From assembly GCF_020886695.1 (NCBI RefSeq), contig NZ_AP024485.1, forward strand, positions 3,539,001 to 3,603,000: DNA of 64,000 nucleotides. The letters are read 5' to 3'. The notes beneath the pieces were generated by a model. It had not been told where the DNA came from, did not search any database, and worked only from the letters and a program-made list of their open reading frames with translations. Origin of the DNA: Pseudodesulfovibrio sediminis. Lineage in GTDB: Bacteria > Desulfobacterota > Desulfovibrionia > Desulfovibrionales > Desulfovibrionaceae. The position numbers and the translations under genes were made by a program. Positions within the stretch are counted from its first letter, which is position 1. Each line of letters starts with the position of its first letter. Of the stretch, positions 1 through 7,728 are shown in pieces.

Positions 1-303
1 TACAGAGCAGCCAAAAAAGCCAGCACAGAGAACGGCCTGAACAAACCGACTAAACTTAAACAAGTGCTGGCAGGAGCGTTGATGTCCTCACAAAATGGAC
101 ATCCAGCCTTAAAGAAGGAACGGGCAGAGCAGTTGGTTATGAGAGTTTTCGGAGTCGATAACTTAATCAATGAGTTAAGCCACGACTCTCCAAATCTCTC
201 TGACGTAGGTTTGGGCGCTGTTCGAGATTTCGCTTTGAGCCTCAAAGAAGCTGAGGAGCACTGTGTTGCTTGTGGCTACTGCTCTGGAGAGCCAAGTTTG
301 TAA
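1..303 (+). CDS. Unknown protein, 5' end outside window
   Basis: The frame is open from base 1 to the stop at 301-303, so the visible 100 codons are probably the C-terminal part of a longer protein; an internal GTG at 64 and ATG at 82 could also be starts. The visible part is helical and hydrophilic and ends with a Cys-rich stretch (CVACGYC). I do not recognise a family. It lies 15 bases upstream of a BrnT-like toxin gene on the same strand, so the two are probably co-transcribed and this could be a partner or antitoxin, which is inference from position only. Base composition looks lower in GC than the genes to the right. Confidence 0.5.
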   Translation, partial: YRAAKKASTENGLNKPTKLKQVLAGALMSSQNGHPALKKERAEQLVMRVFGVDNLINELSHDSPNLSDVGLGAVRDFALSLKEAEEHCVACGYCSGEPSL

Positions 304-318
304 CCCAATGAGGAGATC

Positions 319-690
319 ATGAGTATCGTCGATATACTTGGAATTGAGGACGAGGACTTCCGCATTGTTTTTGGAAAGACACAGATCGACTACGACCCAA
401 ACAAGGACGAAATTAACCGTAAAAAGCATGGATACGCTTTAGAAAGCGGAGTCGATTTTTTGAACAGAACCATACAACCTTTCTCGTCATCACCAATGAT
501 GACCAGAAAAAAAGTTGTCGCAAATGACGAGTACGGTGATGAAGTTAGGCACAACCATCTTTGCTACGATGACCAGAATAACGTGGTATTCATGGTCACG
601 ACTATGCGCCCCGATGAAACCGTTTGGGTGATTTCTGTTCGTCCTGCAAGCAGAGAAGAAAGGGATTTGTTTCAAGCAACTTACGGGTAG
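319..690 (+). CDS. BrnT-like (DUF497) toxin-family protein
   Basis: The 123-residue protein has the BrnT layout: YDPNKDEINRKKHGY near residues 25-40 corresponds to the family's W/Y-D-x-x-K-x-x-x-N-x-x-K-H-G signature, and the C-terminal VISVRPASREERDLF matches the family's I-S-x-R-x-A-x-x-x-E-R ending. BrnT proteins are small RelE-fold ribonucleases neutralised by BrnA. It is longer than the usual ~90-100 residues because of an N-terminal extension. A Shine-Dalgarno (GAGGAG) precedes the ATG. No BrnA-like gene follows; the only neighbour on the strand is the unknown gene immediately upstream. Family membership is fairly clear; toxin activity is inferred. Confidence 0.7.
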   Translation: MSIVDILGIEDEDFRIVFGKTQIDYDPNKDEINRKKHGYALESGVDFLNRTIQPFSSSPMMTRKKVVANDEYGDEVRHNHLCYDDQNNVVFMVTTMRPDETVWVISVRPASREERDLFQATYG

Positions 691-713
691 TTTTTCACTC
701 TACCTGCCGCAGA

Positions 714-948
714 TCACAGCCCCTTCTTTTTCTCAATCCACTTGTCCACCTGAGGCGGATCATAGGTCGCGAACTGATCAAGCAGCCCGTCGGGTGTGGA
801 GTCGGTCAGCACCATGCCACGGTGCTCCTGCACGAGGAACCCGTTCTACACCATGCGGTCCATGTGCTCGGCGAGACAGGTGTAGTATCCTTTCACGTCA
901 AGCAGTCCGCACGGCTTGGTGTGCCGAGATGGTTCCAGGTCAAATGAT
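714..948 (-). pseudogene. Remnant of a second LOG-family gene (C-terminal fragment)
   Basis: On the minus strand this stretch closely matches the last ~75 codons of the intact LOG gene at 1480-2064, from LTW..LG down to the terminal KKKGL and stop, with most differences at synonymous or conservative positions. It is broken: a 4-base deletion after the LG codons shifts the frame, and a Q codon of the intact copy (after MDRMV) is an amber TAG. Similarity stops abruptly at the stop codon on one side and near 948 on the other. It is therefore a decayed paralogue or imported allele, not a functional gene. Confidence 0.8.
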
Positions 949-990
949 TGAGAGGCTATCACTCTTTTGTCTATGCGGGGTAAAGCCAAG

Positions 991-1023
991 AAAAATGGCC
1001 CCGAGTTCATCGGAGCCATTTTA
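991..1023 (-). terminator. Rho-independent terminator after the parvulin gene
   Basis: AAAATGGC and GCCATTTT arms with an inner CCGA/TCGG pairing form a strong hairpin with flanking A and T runs, 68 bases past the stop of the minus-strand gene at 1091-1372. Confidence 0.6.
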
Positions 1024-1090
1024 TCAACATTTATGGAAAACGCCTTGGCTGAAAAGAGCAGGGCATTTTATTACAACGGTGAAGAGATGT

Positions 1091-1372
1091 TTAGTCTTCG
1101 CGGCTCGTGACTTCCAGCAGGTGGTAACCGAACTGTGTTTTTACCGGGCCATGAACTTCGCCAACAGCTTCGTTAAACACCACGGTGTCAAATTCCGGGA
1201 CCATGGCACCGGGGCCGAACTCACCGAGATCGCCGCCGCGCTGTCCGGAAGGGCAGCTGGAGTGTTGTTTTGCCAATTCACCAAAATCTGCGCCGTCCTG
1301 AATTTGTTTTTTCAGGTCCAGACAGGTTTCTTCATCATTAACCAAAAGATGGCGGGCAGATGCTTTTGCCAT
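1091..1372 (-). CDS. ppiC: Parvulin-type peptidyl-prolyl cis-trans isomerase
   Basis: This 93-residue single-domain protein matches small cytosolic PpiC parvulins, which isomerise peptidyl-prolyl bonds. Visible signatures are SARHLLV at the start (the family's A-x-H-I-L/V strand), the central [23 protein letters not shown] block and the C-terminal QFGYHLLEV. There is no signal peptide, so it is probably cytoplasmic. The ATG is preceded by AGGAG at good spacing. It stands alone, 107 bases downstream of the LOG gene on the same strand, with a terminator after it. Confidence 0.9.
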   Translation of the reverse strand: MAKASARHLLVNDEETCLDLKKQIQDGADFGELAKQHSSCPSGQRGGDLGEFGPGAMVPEFDTVVFNEAVGEVHGPVKTQFGYHLLEVTSRED

Positions 1373-1479
1373 GTGTGTGCTCCTGTAAGTTTGAATATAT
1401 GAGTTTACTAACCCATGTGATTATGCCGTTGCGACTTTGTTCGCCGCAAAAAAATGATACTTACGAATTGGAAGCGCTT

Positions 1480-2064
1480 TTACAACCCCTTCTTCTTCTC
1501 AATCCACTTATCCACCTTGGGCGGGTCATACGTCTCGAACTGATCGAGCAGTCCGTTGGGCGTGGCATCGGTAAGCGCCATGGCTCGGTGTTCCTGCATG
1601 AGGAATCCGTTCTGCACCATGCGGTCCATGTGCTCGGCCAGGTATGAGTAGTAGCCCTTGACGTCCAGCAGGCCGCATGGCTTGGTGTGATAGCCGAGCT
1701 GGCTCCACGTTAGGGTTTCGAAAAATTCCTCCAGCGTGCCTATGCCGCCGGGCAGGGTGATGAAGCCGTCGGAGAGGTCGGCCATCTTCTGCTTGCGTTC
1801 GTGCATGGACTTGACCACGTGGAGCTTGGAGAGCCCTGTGTGCGACACTTCCTTTTCCACTAACAACTCCGGAATGACGCCGGTAACTTCTCCGCCGACC
1901 TCAAGGCATGTGTTGGCGATAAGACCCATGAGGCCTACGTTGGAGCCGCCATATACCAGACCTATATTGCGGGCTGCCAGTTCTCTGGCGAGTGCTTTGG
2001 TCGCTTCCGCATAGGCTTCGTCAAAACCGGGGTTGGAGCCGAGATAGACACAAACTCGTTTCAT
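1480..2064 (-). CDS. LOG family phosphoribohydrolase (TIGR00730)
   Basis: The 194-residue protein is a LOG / 'lysine decarboxylase-like' protein. This family hydrolyses nucleoside 5'-monophosphates such as cytokinin riboside 5'-monophosphates to base and ribose 5-phosphate; older 'lysine decarboxylase' labels are wrong. The signature LPGGIGTLEE lies near residues 103-112, with a conserved R/K pair (HERKQKM) before it and the N-terminal CVYLGSNPG nucleotide loop. Length is typical. Its ATG overlaps the stop of the threonine aldolase gene by 4 bases and has a GGAGG site, so the two are translationally coupled. The physiological substrate in this organism is unknown. Confidence 0.9.
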   Translation of the reverse strand: MKRVCVYLGSNPGFDEAYAEATKALARELAARNIGLVYGGSNVGLMGLIANTCLEVGGEVTGVIPELLVEKEVSHTGLSKLHVVKSMHERKQKMADLSDGFITLPGGIGTLEEFFETLTWSQLGYHTKPCGLLDVKGYYSYLAEHMDRMVQNGFLMQEHRAMALTDATPNGLLDQFETYDPPKVDKWIEKKKGL

Positions 2065-3101
2065 GAAACAGCCTCCACAGCTTTTTTGATGTCCGCAACA
2101 AATTCATCCACCATTTCCTCGGTGGTGGCCCAGGATGTCATCCACCGCACGGTGTGGGTGTGCTCGTCCCAGACATAGAAGTAGTAGTCTTTTTGCAGTA
2201 TCTCAGTGGCCGCAGGCGGGATATGGGCAAAGATGGCGTTGCAGTCCACCGTATCCAGAATCTCCACGCCGTCGATGGCTCCGGCCTTGTCGGCCAGTCG
2301 TTTTGCCATGGCATTGGCCTGACGGGCGTTGATCAGCCAGAGGTCGTCGGCCAGATAGCGTTCCAACTGGGCAGACACGAAGCGCATCTTGGAGACAAGC
2401 TGCATGGATTGTTTGCGCAGGTACGGGAAGCCTTCGCCGATTTCCGGGTTCAGGAAGATCACGGCCTCGCCCATGAGACAGCCGTTCTTGGTGCCGCCAA
2501 AGGAGACGAGGTCCACGTCCAGAGCGGTGGTCATGTCAAAGAACGAGCAATCCAGGGCGGCACAGGCGTTGGCTATGCGCGCGCCGTCCAGATGGACCAG
2601 CAGGTCGCGGTCATGGGCGAACTCCACTATGTCCTCGATTTCCTTCAAGGTGTAGAGCTTGCCGACTTCCGTGGGCTGGGTGATGGACACGACCTTGGGC
2701 TGCGAGGCGTGCACGAACCCGACGTGGCCGAGATACGGCGCGATCATGCCGGGCGTGAGCTTGCCGTCCTTGGACGGGATGGGTACCAGCTTGATGCCGC
2801 CAAAGGCCTCTGGCGCACCGCACTCGTCGTTGTTGATATGGGCCTGCTCGGCGCAGAGGACCGAGTTGTAGGTGTGGGTCACGGCCCGAATACCGAGGAC
2901 GTTGGCAGCGGTGCCGGTGGTCACATAGTGGATGCGCGCACGGGAGCCGAAAAATTCCTTGAACACCTCATCGGTGTGGATGGAAATTTCGTCTTCGCCA
3001 TAGGATTTCAGATGGCCGGTGTTGGCTTTGACCACGGCCTCCATGATTTCAGGATGCGCGCCGGAGTTGTTGTCGCTGGCAAAGGATTTCAAATCGTTCA
3101 T
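2061..3101 (-). CDS. ltaE: Low-specificity L-threonine aldolase
   Basis: This 346-residue fold-type I PLP enzyme should cleave L-threonine or allo-threonine to glycine and acetaldehyde. It begins with MNDLKSFASDNNSG, a usual start for the family (the SDN motif). HLDGARIANA near the middle carries the PLP-contacting Asp, and SFGGTKNG carries the Schiff-base lysine. The frame is open further upstream, but the ATG at 3101 sits just after the esterase gene (5-base gap) and matches family length. It belongs to the four-gene minus-strand operon PPOX / esterase / ltaE / LOG. Confidence 0.9.
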   Translation of the reverse strand: MNDLKSFASDNNSGAHPEIMEAVVKANTGHLKSYGEDEISIHTDEVFKEFFGSRARIHYVTTGTAANVLGIRAVTHTYNSVLCAEQAHINNDECGAPEAFGGIKLVPIPSKDGKLTPGMIAPYLGHVGFVHASQPKVVSITQPTEVGKLYTLKEIEDIVEFAHDRDLLVHLDGARIANACAALDCSFFDMTTALDVDLVSFGGTKNGCLMGEAVIFLNPEIGEGFPYLRKQSMQLVSKMRFVSAQLERYLADDLWLINARQANAMAKRLADKAGAIDGVEILDTVDCNAIFAHIPPAATEILQKDYYFYVWDEHTHTVRWMTSWATTEEMVDEFVADIKKAVEAVS

Positions 3102-3106
3102 GGGTA

Positions 3107-3685
3107 TTACTCCAGCCCGAAGAAATCGCGGGCGGGTTCGGATTGCATGATGTGTCGGGCCAGGTCGGCGTATCCCATGGCCGCGGGATGTGTGCCGTCG
3201 TTGTCGGCAAGCGCCCTTTGGTAGGTCGGCGAATGGAGCATGGCGTCGAAAACAGGGACAAAGGGAACGGCGAGGTCTGTACACAGCTCGGCAAGGGCGT
3301 TGGAAAGCGTGTTGATCATGCCGTTCTTTTCCTCGTTGGTGGTCGGGGACGGGCCTATCATCAGCACATCTCCCATGCCTTGAGCCTTGGTCAAGATGGC
3401 CTTGGCCGCAGCCACTGAATTCTCTGTGGTCTGGGCGTGCACCACGTCGGCCACGCCGAAGCTGAAGACGAATTTGAACCCGGTGTCTTCAATCTTTCTC
3501 CGTGACGCTTCGGCCTCGAAACGGTCGAGCAGGGCCGTGCTGGTATTCTTGCGTATGCCGAGATTGTAGCTGGTCACATCCACGCCGAGGGTGGAGAGTG
3601 TGCCGGAAATGCGGCCTGCCCAGCCCAGTCCGGCGGGATCGCCGTAACCCAGTGTAAGGGAATCGCCGAAATAGCAGATAATCAT
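3107..3685 (-). CDS. SGNH/GDSL-family esterase
   Basis: The 192-residue protein starts MIICYFGDSLTLGYGD, the block I motif of SGNH hydrolases with the nucleophilic Ser in GDSL. The C-terminal block with DGTHP carries the catalytic Asp-x-x-His pair. No signal peptide is visible, so it is probably cytosolic, like TesA-type arylesterases lacking a leader. The ATG at 3685 was preferred to a longer frame because the protein then starts directly with the first beta strand and lies 13 bases behind the upstream gene. The substrate cannot be told. Confidence 0.85.
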   Translation of the reverse strand: MIICYFGDSLTLGYGDPAGLGWAGRISGTLSTLGVDVTSYNLGIRKNTSTALLDRFEAEASRRKIEDTGFKFVFSFGVADVVHAQTTENSVAAAKAILTKAQGMGDVLMIGPSPTTNEEKNGMINTLSNALAELCTDLAVPFVPVFDAMLHSPTYQRALADNDGTHPAAMGYADLARHIMQSEPARDFFGLE

Positions 3686-3698
3686 GGGGTACTCCTGG

Positions 3699-4148
3699 TT
3701 ATTCCTTGACGCGAGCCGTGGCGGTCTCGATGTCAATGGCGTAAACATTGGTTACAGGTATGTATTTTTCATCATAGGGGAGTTGCTTGCCCAGGTGCTT
3801 GACGGTGAGCAGGTCCAGGCCACGCATTTTTTCATCCCCTTCAGTCAGGCGAGGCGTGCCGTTACCCATGACGGATCGGAACAGATAGCCCTGATCACAG
3901 GCATCGTCGCCGCCCTTGCGCATGCGTACATCCACCGCCGTTGAAAAAGCCACACGGGCACCGGAGTTCAGACAGGCGGCCTTGCGGCCACGCATGCCGG
4001 AGTGGATGTAGATGACGCCGTCCTCTTCTGCGCAGTTGACTGGTACGCAGTAGGGGCCGTCCTTGTCCGTGAGCGCCAGCCAGAGCACTTCGGCGTCGGA
4101 CAGAATGGCAGATATGATTTGTTTGTCGTCAGTATATCCCTTACACAT
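3699..4148 (-). CDS. Pyridoxamine 5'-phosphate oxidase-family flavoprotein
   Basis: The 149-residue protein has the split-barrel FMN-binding fold seen in small PPOX or NimA-like proteins: ILSDAEVLWLALTDKDGPYCVPVN followed by YIHSGMRGRKAACL is the usual order of strands and the FMN-phosphate contact. Such proteins bind FMN, F420 or haem, and their reactions are often unknown. The start at 4148 has a GGAGA site 5 to 9 bases upstream. It is the first gene of the minus-strand operon and is divergent from the glycosyltransferase at 4199 with only 50 bases between them, which must hold both promoters. Confidence 0.75.
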   Translation of the reverse strand: MCKGYTDDKQIISAILSDAEVLWLALTDKDGPYCVPVNCAEEDGVIYIHSGMRGRKAACLNSGARVAFSTAVDVRMRKGGDDACDQGYLFRSVMGNGTPRLTEGDEKMRGLDLLTVKHLGKQLPYDEKYIPVTNVYAIDIETATARVKE

Positions 4149-4198
4149 GCGTCTTCTCCGGTCTTTATTATTAAGGGCAAACCGTTTATTAATCATCC

Positions 4199-4921
4199 AT
4201 GGCCCGGAACACAACCTCTGAAAATCACATTTCCGTGATCATTCCCGTTTACAATGAGATGGCGGGTATCAATGCAACCATTGCCCATGTTCTTGAAACA
4301 GCAGGTGACCAGGCTGTGGAAATCATTGTGGCCGATGGTGGGCCGGAGAATGCAACGCTGGCTGTGCTTGAGGATCCGGCAGTCGTCAAGGTCGCTTCTA
4401 GGCCGGGACGCGGCACCCAGATGAATGCGGGGGCAGCTCTGGCCTCGGGCAGGATTCTGCTCTTTCTGCATGCGGACACCCGTCTCCCCGACGGCTGGTC
4501 CACGGACGTCGGTCAGGTGTTGCAACAGGATGTCAGGGCCGGGGCGTTTTCGCTTTCCATCGACTCCAGCAGAGTTGCGCTGGGGGTGGTGGCACTGTTT
4601 GCCAACCTGCGCACGAGGTGGGAGCGTGTTCCCTATGGCGACCAGGCGCATTTTTTCGAAGCCCGTTTTTTTCATGAGCTGGGAGGGTACGCCGATATTC
4701 CCATCATGGAGGATGTGGAGCTGTTCAAACGCATACGAAAGCAGGGGGATAATATACTGCTGCTCTCGAAAAAAGTGCAGACTTCGCCGCGTCGCTGGGA
4801 GACAGAGGGAGTGTTTCGGCGTACAGTCGCAAACTGGTGGTTGCGGATTCGATATGGATTCGGAGCGTCACCGGCACATTTGGTGGCCGGGTATCGTCCA
4901 CATGGAGAAAACAGAAAATGA
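4199..4921 (+). CDS. Glycosyltransferase, rSAM/selenodomain-associated transferase 2 type
   Basis: The 240-residue protein is a GT-A fold family 2 glycosyltransferase: SVIIPVYNE at the N-terminus, the VADGG metal/UDP region, RGTQMNAGAALASG, and LFLHADT where the DxD-type metal motif is expected. It matches the TIGR04283 subtype, which typically occurs next to a TIGR04282 protein, exactly as here. The stop overlaps the next start (ATGA). No strong ribosome-binding site precedes the ATG at 4199. The acceptor is unknown. In other genomes the pair co-occurs with a radical-SAM / selenoprotein-type gene set not visible here. Confidence 0.8.
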   Translation: MARNTTSENHISVIIPVYNEMAGINATIAHVLETAGDQAVEIIVADGGPENATLAVLEDPAVVKVASRPGRGTQMNAGAALASGRILLFLHADTRLPDGWSTDVGQVLQQDVRAGAFSLSIDSSRVALGVVALFANLRTRWERVPYGDQAHFFEARFFHELGGYADIPIMEDVELFKRIRKQGDNILLLSKKVQTSPRRWETEGVFRRTVANWWLRIRYGFGASPAHLVAGYRPHGENRK

Positions 4922-5583
4922 GTGATTGCGTCATATTTTTCGTGAAATACCCTGAACCGGGGATGGTCAAGACACGTTTGGCCGAGGAATGTACCCCGGA
5001 ACTCGCCGCAGAATTCTACCGCGTGTTCGTGGAAGAGAAGGTGGTCGAGCTTGAGCAGGGAGTGGATGGTGACCTGCTGGTCTTTCATGCGCCGGAACAA
5101 GCCGGACAGGCCATGGCCGACTGGCTGGGCGATGGCTATCGGTTTGTCGGTCAAAAAGGTGCCGGTCTCGGGCGGCGGATGGAGAATGCATTCCGCGAAG
5201 CTTTTCATATGGGGTATGAGTGCGTTGTGCTGGTGGGCAGCGACATTCCCGGGCTGACCGCGGATATCGTCAACCGGGCATTGGCTGAGCTCACACCCGA
5301 AACCGCGGTCCTCGGACCGGCAGGAGACGGCGGCTACTACCTCATCGGATTTCACAAGGAAGGATTTACTCAGCAGGTCTTCAGAACCGAGGACTGGGGT
5401 AATGAGGGCGTGTTTGATCGCGCCTTTAATGTCATTGCTGACGCGGGCATGCAGTTTATGGAAATGGAAAGGCTGGATGACATGGATACGCTCGAAGATG
5501 TCGAGACCATGATCGCTCTGGGGGGAGGAGGGCCGCTCTCAGGCAGGGCCCTGGAAGTCGCCAGAAAACTCCTTGGAATGTAA
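4918..5583 (+). CDS. DUF2064 nucleotidyl/glycosyl-transferase, rSAM/selenodomain-associated transferase 1 type
   Basis: This 221-residue protein matches TIGR04282 (DUF2064): VKYPEPGMVKTRLA at the start, GxGLGRRMENAF in the middle, VGSDIPGL near the metal site and GPAGDGGYYLIG as the most conserved block. It resembles nucleotidyltransferase folds (MobA/CofC-like); the reaction is not established. The ATG at 4918 overlaps the upstream stop by 4 bases, which decides the start over a longer open frame. With the preceding gene it forms a two-gene operon. Confidence 0.85.
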   Translation: MSDCVIFFVKYPEPGMVKTRLAEECTPELAAEFYRVFVEEKVVELEQGVDGDLLVFHAPEQAGQAMADWLGDGYRFVGQKGAGLGRRMENAFREAFHMGYECVVLVGSDIPGLTADIVNRALAELTPETAVLGPAGDGGYYLIGFHKEGFTQQVFRTEDWGNEGVFDRAFNVIADAGMQFMEMERLDDMDTLEDVETMIALGGGGPLSGRALEVARKLLGM

Positions 5584-5643
5584 CAACTTGATTTTACAGA
5601 TATCAGTGCTATATTCAGTCGAAATATGATGTAAGGAGCCATT

Positions 5644-7005
5644 GTGAGCCAATCAAGAAATAGACAACTGCCCATGCGATCCCTGAGAAAATCATTTGAT
5701 GCCTTTTTCAAGATGGAGGCAGCGGGCGGCATCGCGCTCATGATCTGCACTATCGCCGCCTTGGTCTGGGCCAACTCTCCCTGGGCCGCGAGCTATGATG
5801 CGCTCTGGCAGACCAAGCTCACGGTTGGCGTGGGGTCCTGGGTGCTGTCAAAGGCGGCCATTCTCTGGATCAATGACGGCCTCATGGCCATTTTCTTTTT
5901 TTTGGTGGGCCTTGAAATCAAGCGGGAACTGTTGGTCGGCGGTCTGTCCACGCCGAGTCAGACCATTATGCCGGTGTGCGCGGCGCTGGGTGGTATGATT
6001 GTCCCCGCGCTCTTCTTCTTTGGATTCAATATGGGGCATGAGTCCGTGGCCGGATGGGGTATACCCATGGCAACGGATATCGCCTTTGCGCTGGGCATCA
6101 TGTCCCTGCTGGGAAGCAGGGTGCCTCTCGGGCTCAAGATATTTCTGACCGCAGTCGCCATCGTGGATGATATCGGCGCCATTCTTGTCATCGCCATTTT
6201 CTATACTTCTTCGCTCGATCTGACCGCACTGGGAGTCGGGCTTGCCGGGTTGGCACTTATGGCGACTCTCAACCTGCGCTGGGGGGTTCGGCATTCCATT
6301 CCCTATCTGATCCTGGGTGTGATCATCTGGTTCGCCTTCCTGAAATCAGGTATCCACGCGACCATTGCCGGTGTGCTAGCTGCCATGACCATTCCCGCGA
6401 GCACGCGCATGAACTGTTCCAGTTTCGTGGAAGAGCTTCGTCATGCCGCCGAAGTGTTCGAGCTGGCCATCACGCCGGGCAAAACCGTCCTGACCAACAA
6501 GGAACAGCAGGTCGCCCTTCATTCCATGGAGCATGCGTATGAAGCGGCCACCACGCCGTTGCAGAATATCGAGCACGCTCTGCATCCATGGGTCTCATTT
6601 TTGGTCATGCCCATATTTGCGTTGGCCAACGCCGGTGTGACCTTTGAGGCCGATGTGTTTCAGGATTTGCTGACGCCCGTTTCACTGGGCATCTTTTTTG
6701 GCTTGGTACTGGGCAAGCAGATCGGGATTACCTTTGCCTGTTGGATTATCAACAAGCTCGGTCTGGCCACATACCCGGATCGGACGACATTGATTCACTT
6801 CTGGGGTGCGGCCTGTCTGGCGGGCGTGGGGTTCACCATGTCCATTTTCATTGCCAATCTGGCCTTTGATGAAGGGTCGCGTCTGGTGGAGCTGTCCAAG
6901 ATCGCCATTCTGGTTGCTTCACTCGTCTCGGGCGTACTCGGCTACGTGGTGCTCAGGTATTTTGCTCCGGAGTTACCCCGAAGTACGGAGACGGAGCAGG
7001 CTTAG
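5644..7005 (+). CDS. nhaA: Na+/H+ antiporter NhaA
   Basis: The 453-residue inner-membrane protein exports Na+ in exchange for protons. AVAIVDDIGAILV near residues 160-175 carries the tandem Asp ion-binding pair of NhaA, and MATDIAFALGI just before it is also diagnostic. About a dozen hydrophobic segments are visible. A central loop around residues 255-310 is longer than in the E. coli enzyme. The start is GTG at 5644 with TAAGGAG six bases upstream. A free-standing gene; sodium/pH homeostasis fits a marine or brackish lifestyle. Confidence 0.95.
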   Translation: MSQSRNRQLPMRSLRKSFDAFFKMEAAGGIALMICTIAALVWANSPWAASYDALWQTKLTVGVGSWVLSKAAILWINDGLMAIFFFLVGLEIKRELLVGGLSTPSQTIMPVCAALGGMIVPALFFFGFNMGHESVAGWGIPMATDIAFALGIMSLLGSRVPLGLKIFLTAVAIVDDIGAILVIAIFYTSSLDLTALGVGLAGLALMATLNLRWGVRHSIPYLILGVIIWFAFLKSGIHATIAGVLAAMTIPASTRMNCSSFVEELRHAAEVFELAITPGKTVLTNKEQQVALHSMEHAYEAATTPLQNIEHALHPWVSFLVMPIFALANAGVTFEADVFQDLLTPVSLGIFFGLVLGKQIGITFACWIINKLGLATYPDRTTLIHFWGAACLAGVGFTMSIFIANLAFDEGSRLVELSKIAILVASLVSGVLGYVVLRYFAPELPRSTETEQA

Positions 7006-7460
7006 TCTTCCGGGATGGCCAGGTAGGTGGTACGGGGCAGAAATCCATATCTGGCGTAGAACGGATGTGCGGCTTCATTGCCAAAAACAACGGCCACGGA
7101 TTTTGAGCGGACGTCGTTTTCGTCGAGCCATTTGAGTGCGGCGGTCATGAGCATGTCTCCGACCTGCTGTCTCCGAAAGGCTTCTTCCACAAAAATGGAT
7201 TCGATTTCCCCATCACCAACGGGATTGATGGAGGCCACGCAGTACCCGACCAGCTCCGTGTCGTTCATGGCCATGAAGATACGCAGGGAGCCGAGGTCCC
7301 CCTTGGTGCGGAGATATGCCTTGCGGTATCCGAAGAGATATTCTTTGAAGTGGGCGGAAAAGTGGATGGACACGGCCTTGTGCAGGTCGTTGAGCTGTTC
7401 CCAAAGGGGCTGGATCTGGTCAAGGCTTTCCTTGCCCTTGGTGATGAGGGTGATGCCCAT
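7002..7460 (-). CDS. GNAT-family N-acetyltransferase
   Basis: The 152-residue protein has the GNAT acetyl-CoA fold: IFVEEAFRRQQVGDMLM is motif A with the Q/R-x-x-G-x-G/A-like pyrophosphate loop (here RRQQVGDML), followed by FYARYGF (motif B). The N-terminal half with HFKEYLFGYRKAYL is helical. It is the last gene of the mnmE / small protein / GNAT run; its ATG shares one base with the upstream stop. It overlaps the convergent nhaA 3' end by 4 bases. The substrate is unknown. Confidence 0.85.
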   Translation of the reverse strand: MGITLITKGKESLDQIQPLWEQLNDLHKAVSIHFSAHFKEYLFGYRKAYLRTKGDLGSLRIFMAMNDTELVGYCVASINPVGDGEIESIFVEEAFRRQQVGDMLMTAALKWLDENDVRSKSVAVVFGNEAAHPFYARYGFLPRTTYLAIPED

Positions 7461-7726
7461 CAGAACTCCATGAGTCCCAGGGGATCAAGTTCGCTTTGTT
7501 CTACCCGTACAAACGTGACCACATCGAAAAAGAGGTCCTTGCGGATGTCGGTCAGTCGCCATTCACTGCCTGTTCCGAACGAGTTCCACAGCTCGGTCTG
7601 GATACCCTGTCGAACCTTGAATTCCACGGTATCAACATCCGGCTCGGCACCGCCCAGATGGGTGGACATGAGCGGGACCAGTCCGCAGGTCACATGTTGT
7701 ACATCAATGATAGTATCGTCGGTCAT
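7460..7726 (-). CDS. Conserved-looking small protein, unknown function
   Basis: This 88-residue acidic protein has no signal peptide or membrane segment and no motif I recognise. It starts two bases after the mnmE stop and its stop overlaps the acetyltransferase start by one base, so it is translated as part of the mnmE operon. The middle has several aromatic and charged residues (ELWNSFGTGSEWRLTD). A role tied to tRNA modification would be a guess from position. Confidence 0.65.
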   Translation of the reverse strand: MTDDTIIDVQHVTCGLVPLMSTHLGGAEPDVDTVEFKVRQGIQTELWNSFGTGSEWRLTDIRKDLFFDVVTFVRVEQSELDPLGLMEF

Positions 7727-7728
7727 GA

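Noticed and set aside
2154-3224. 356-codon plus-strand frame over ltaE
   Set aside because: Antisense shadow; the minus strand encodes a clear threonine aldolase.
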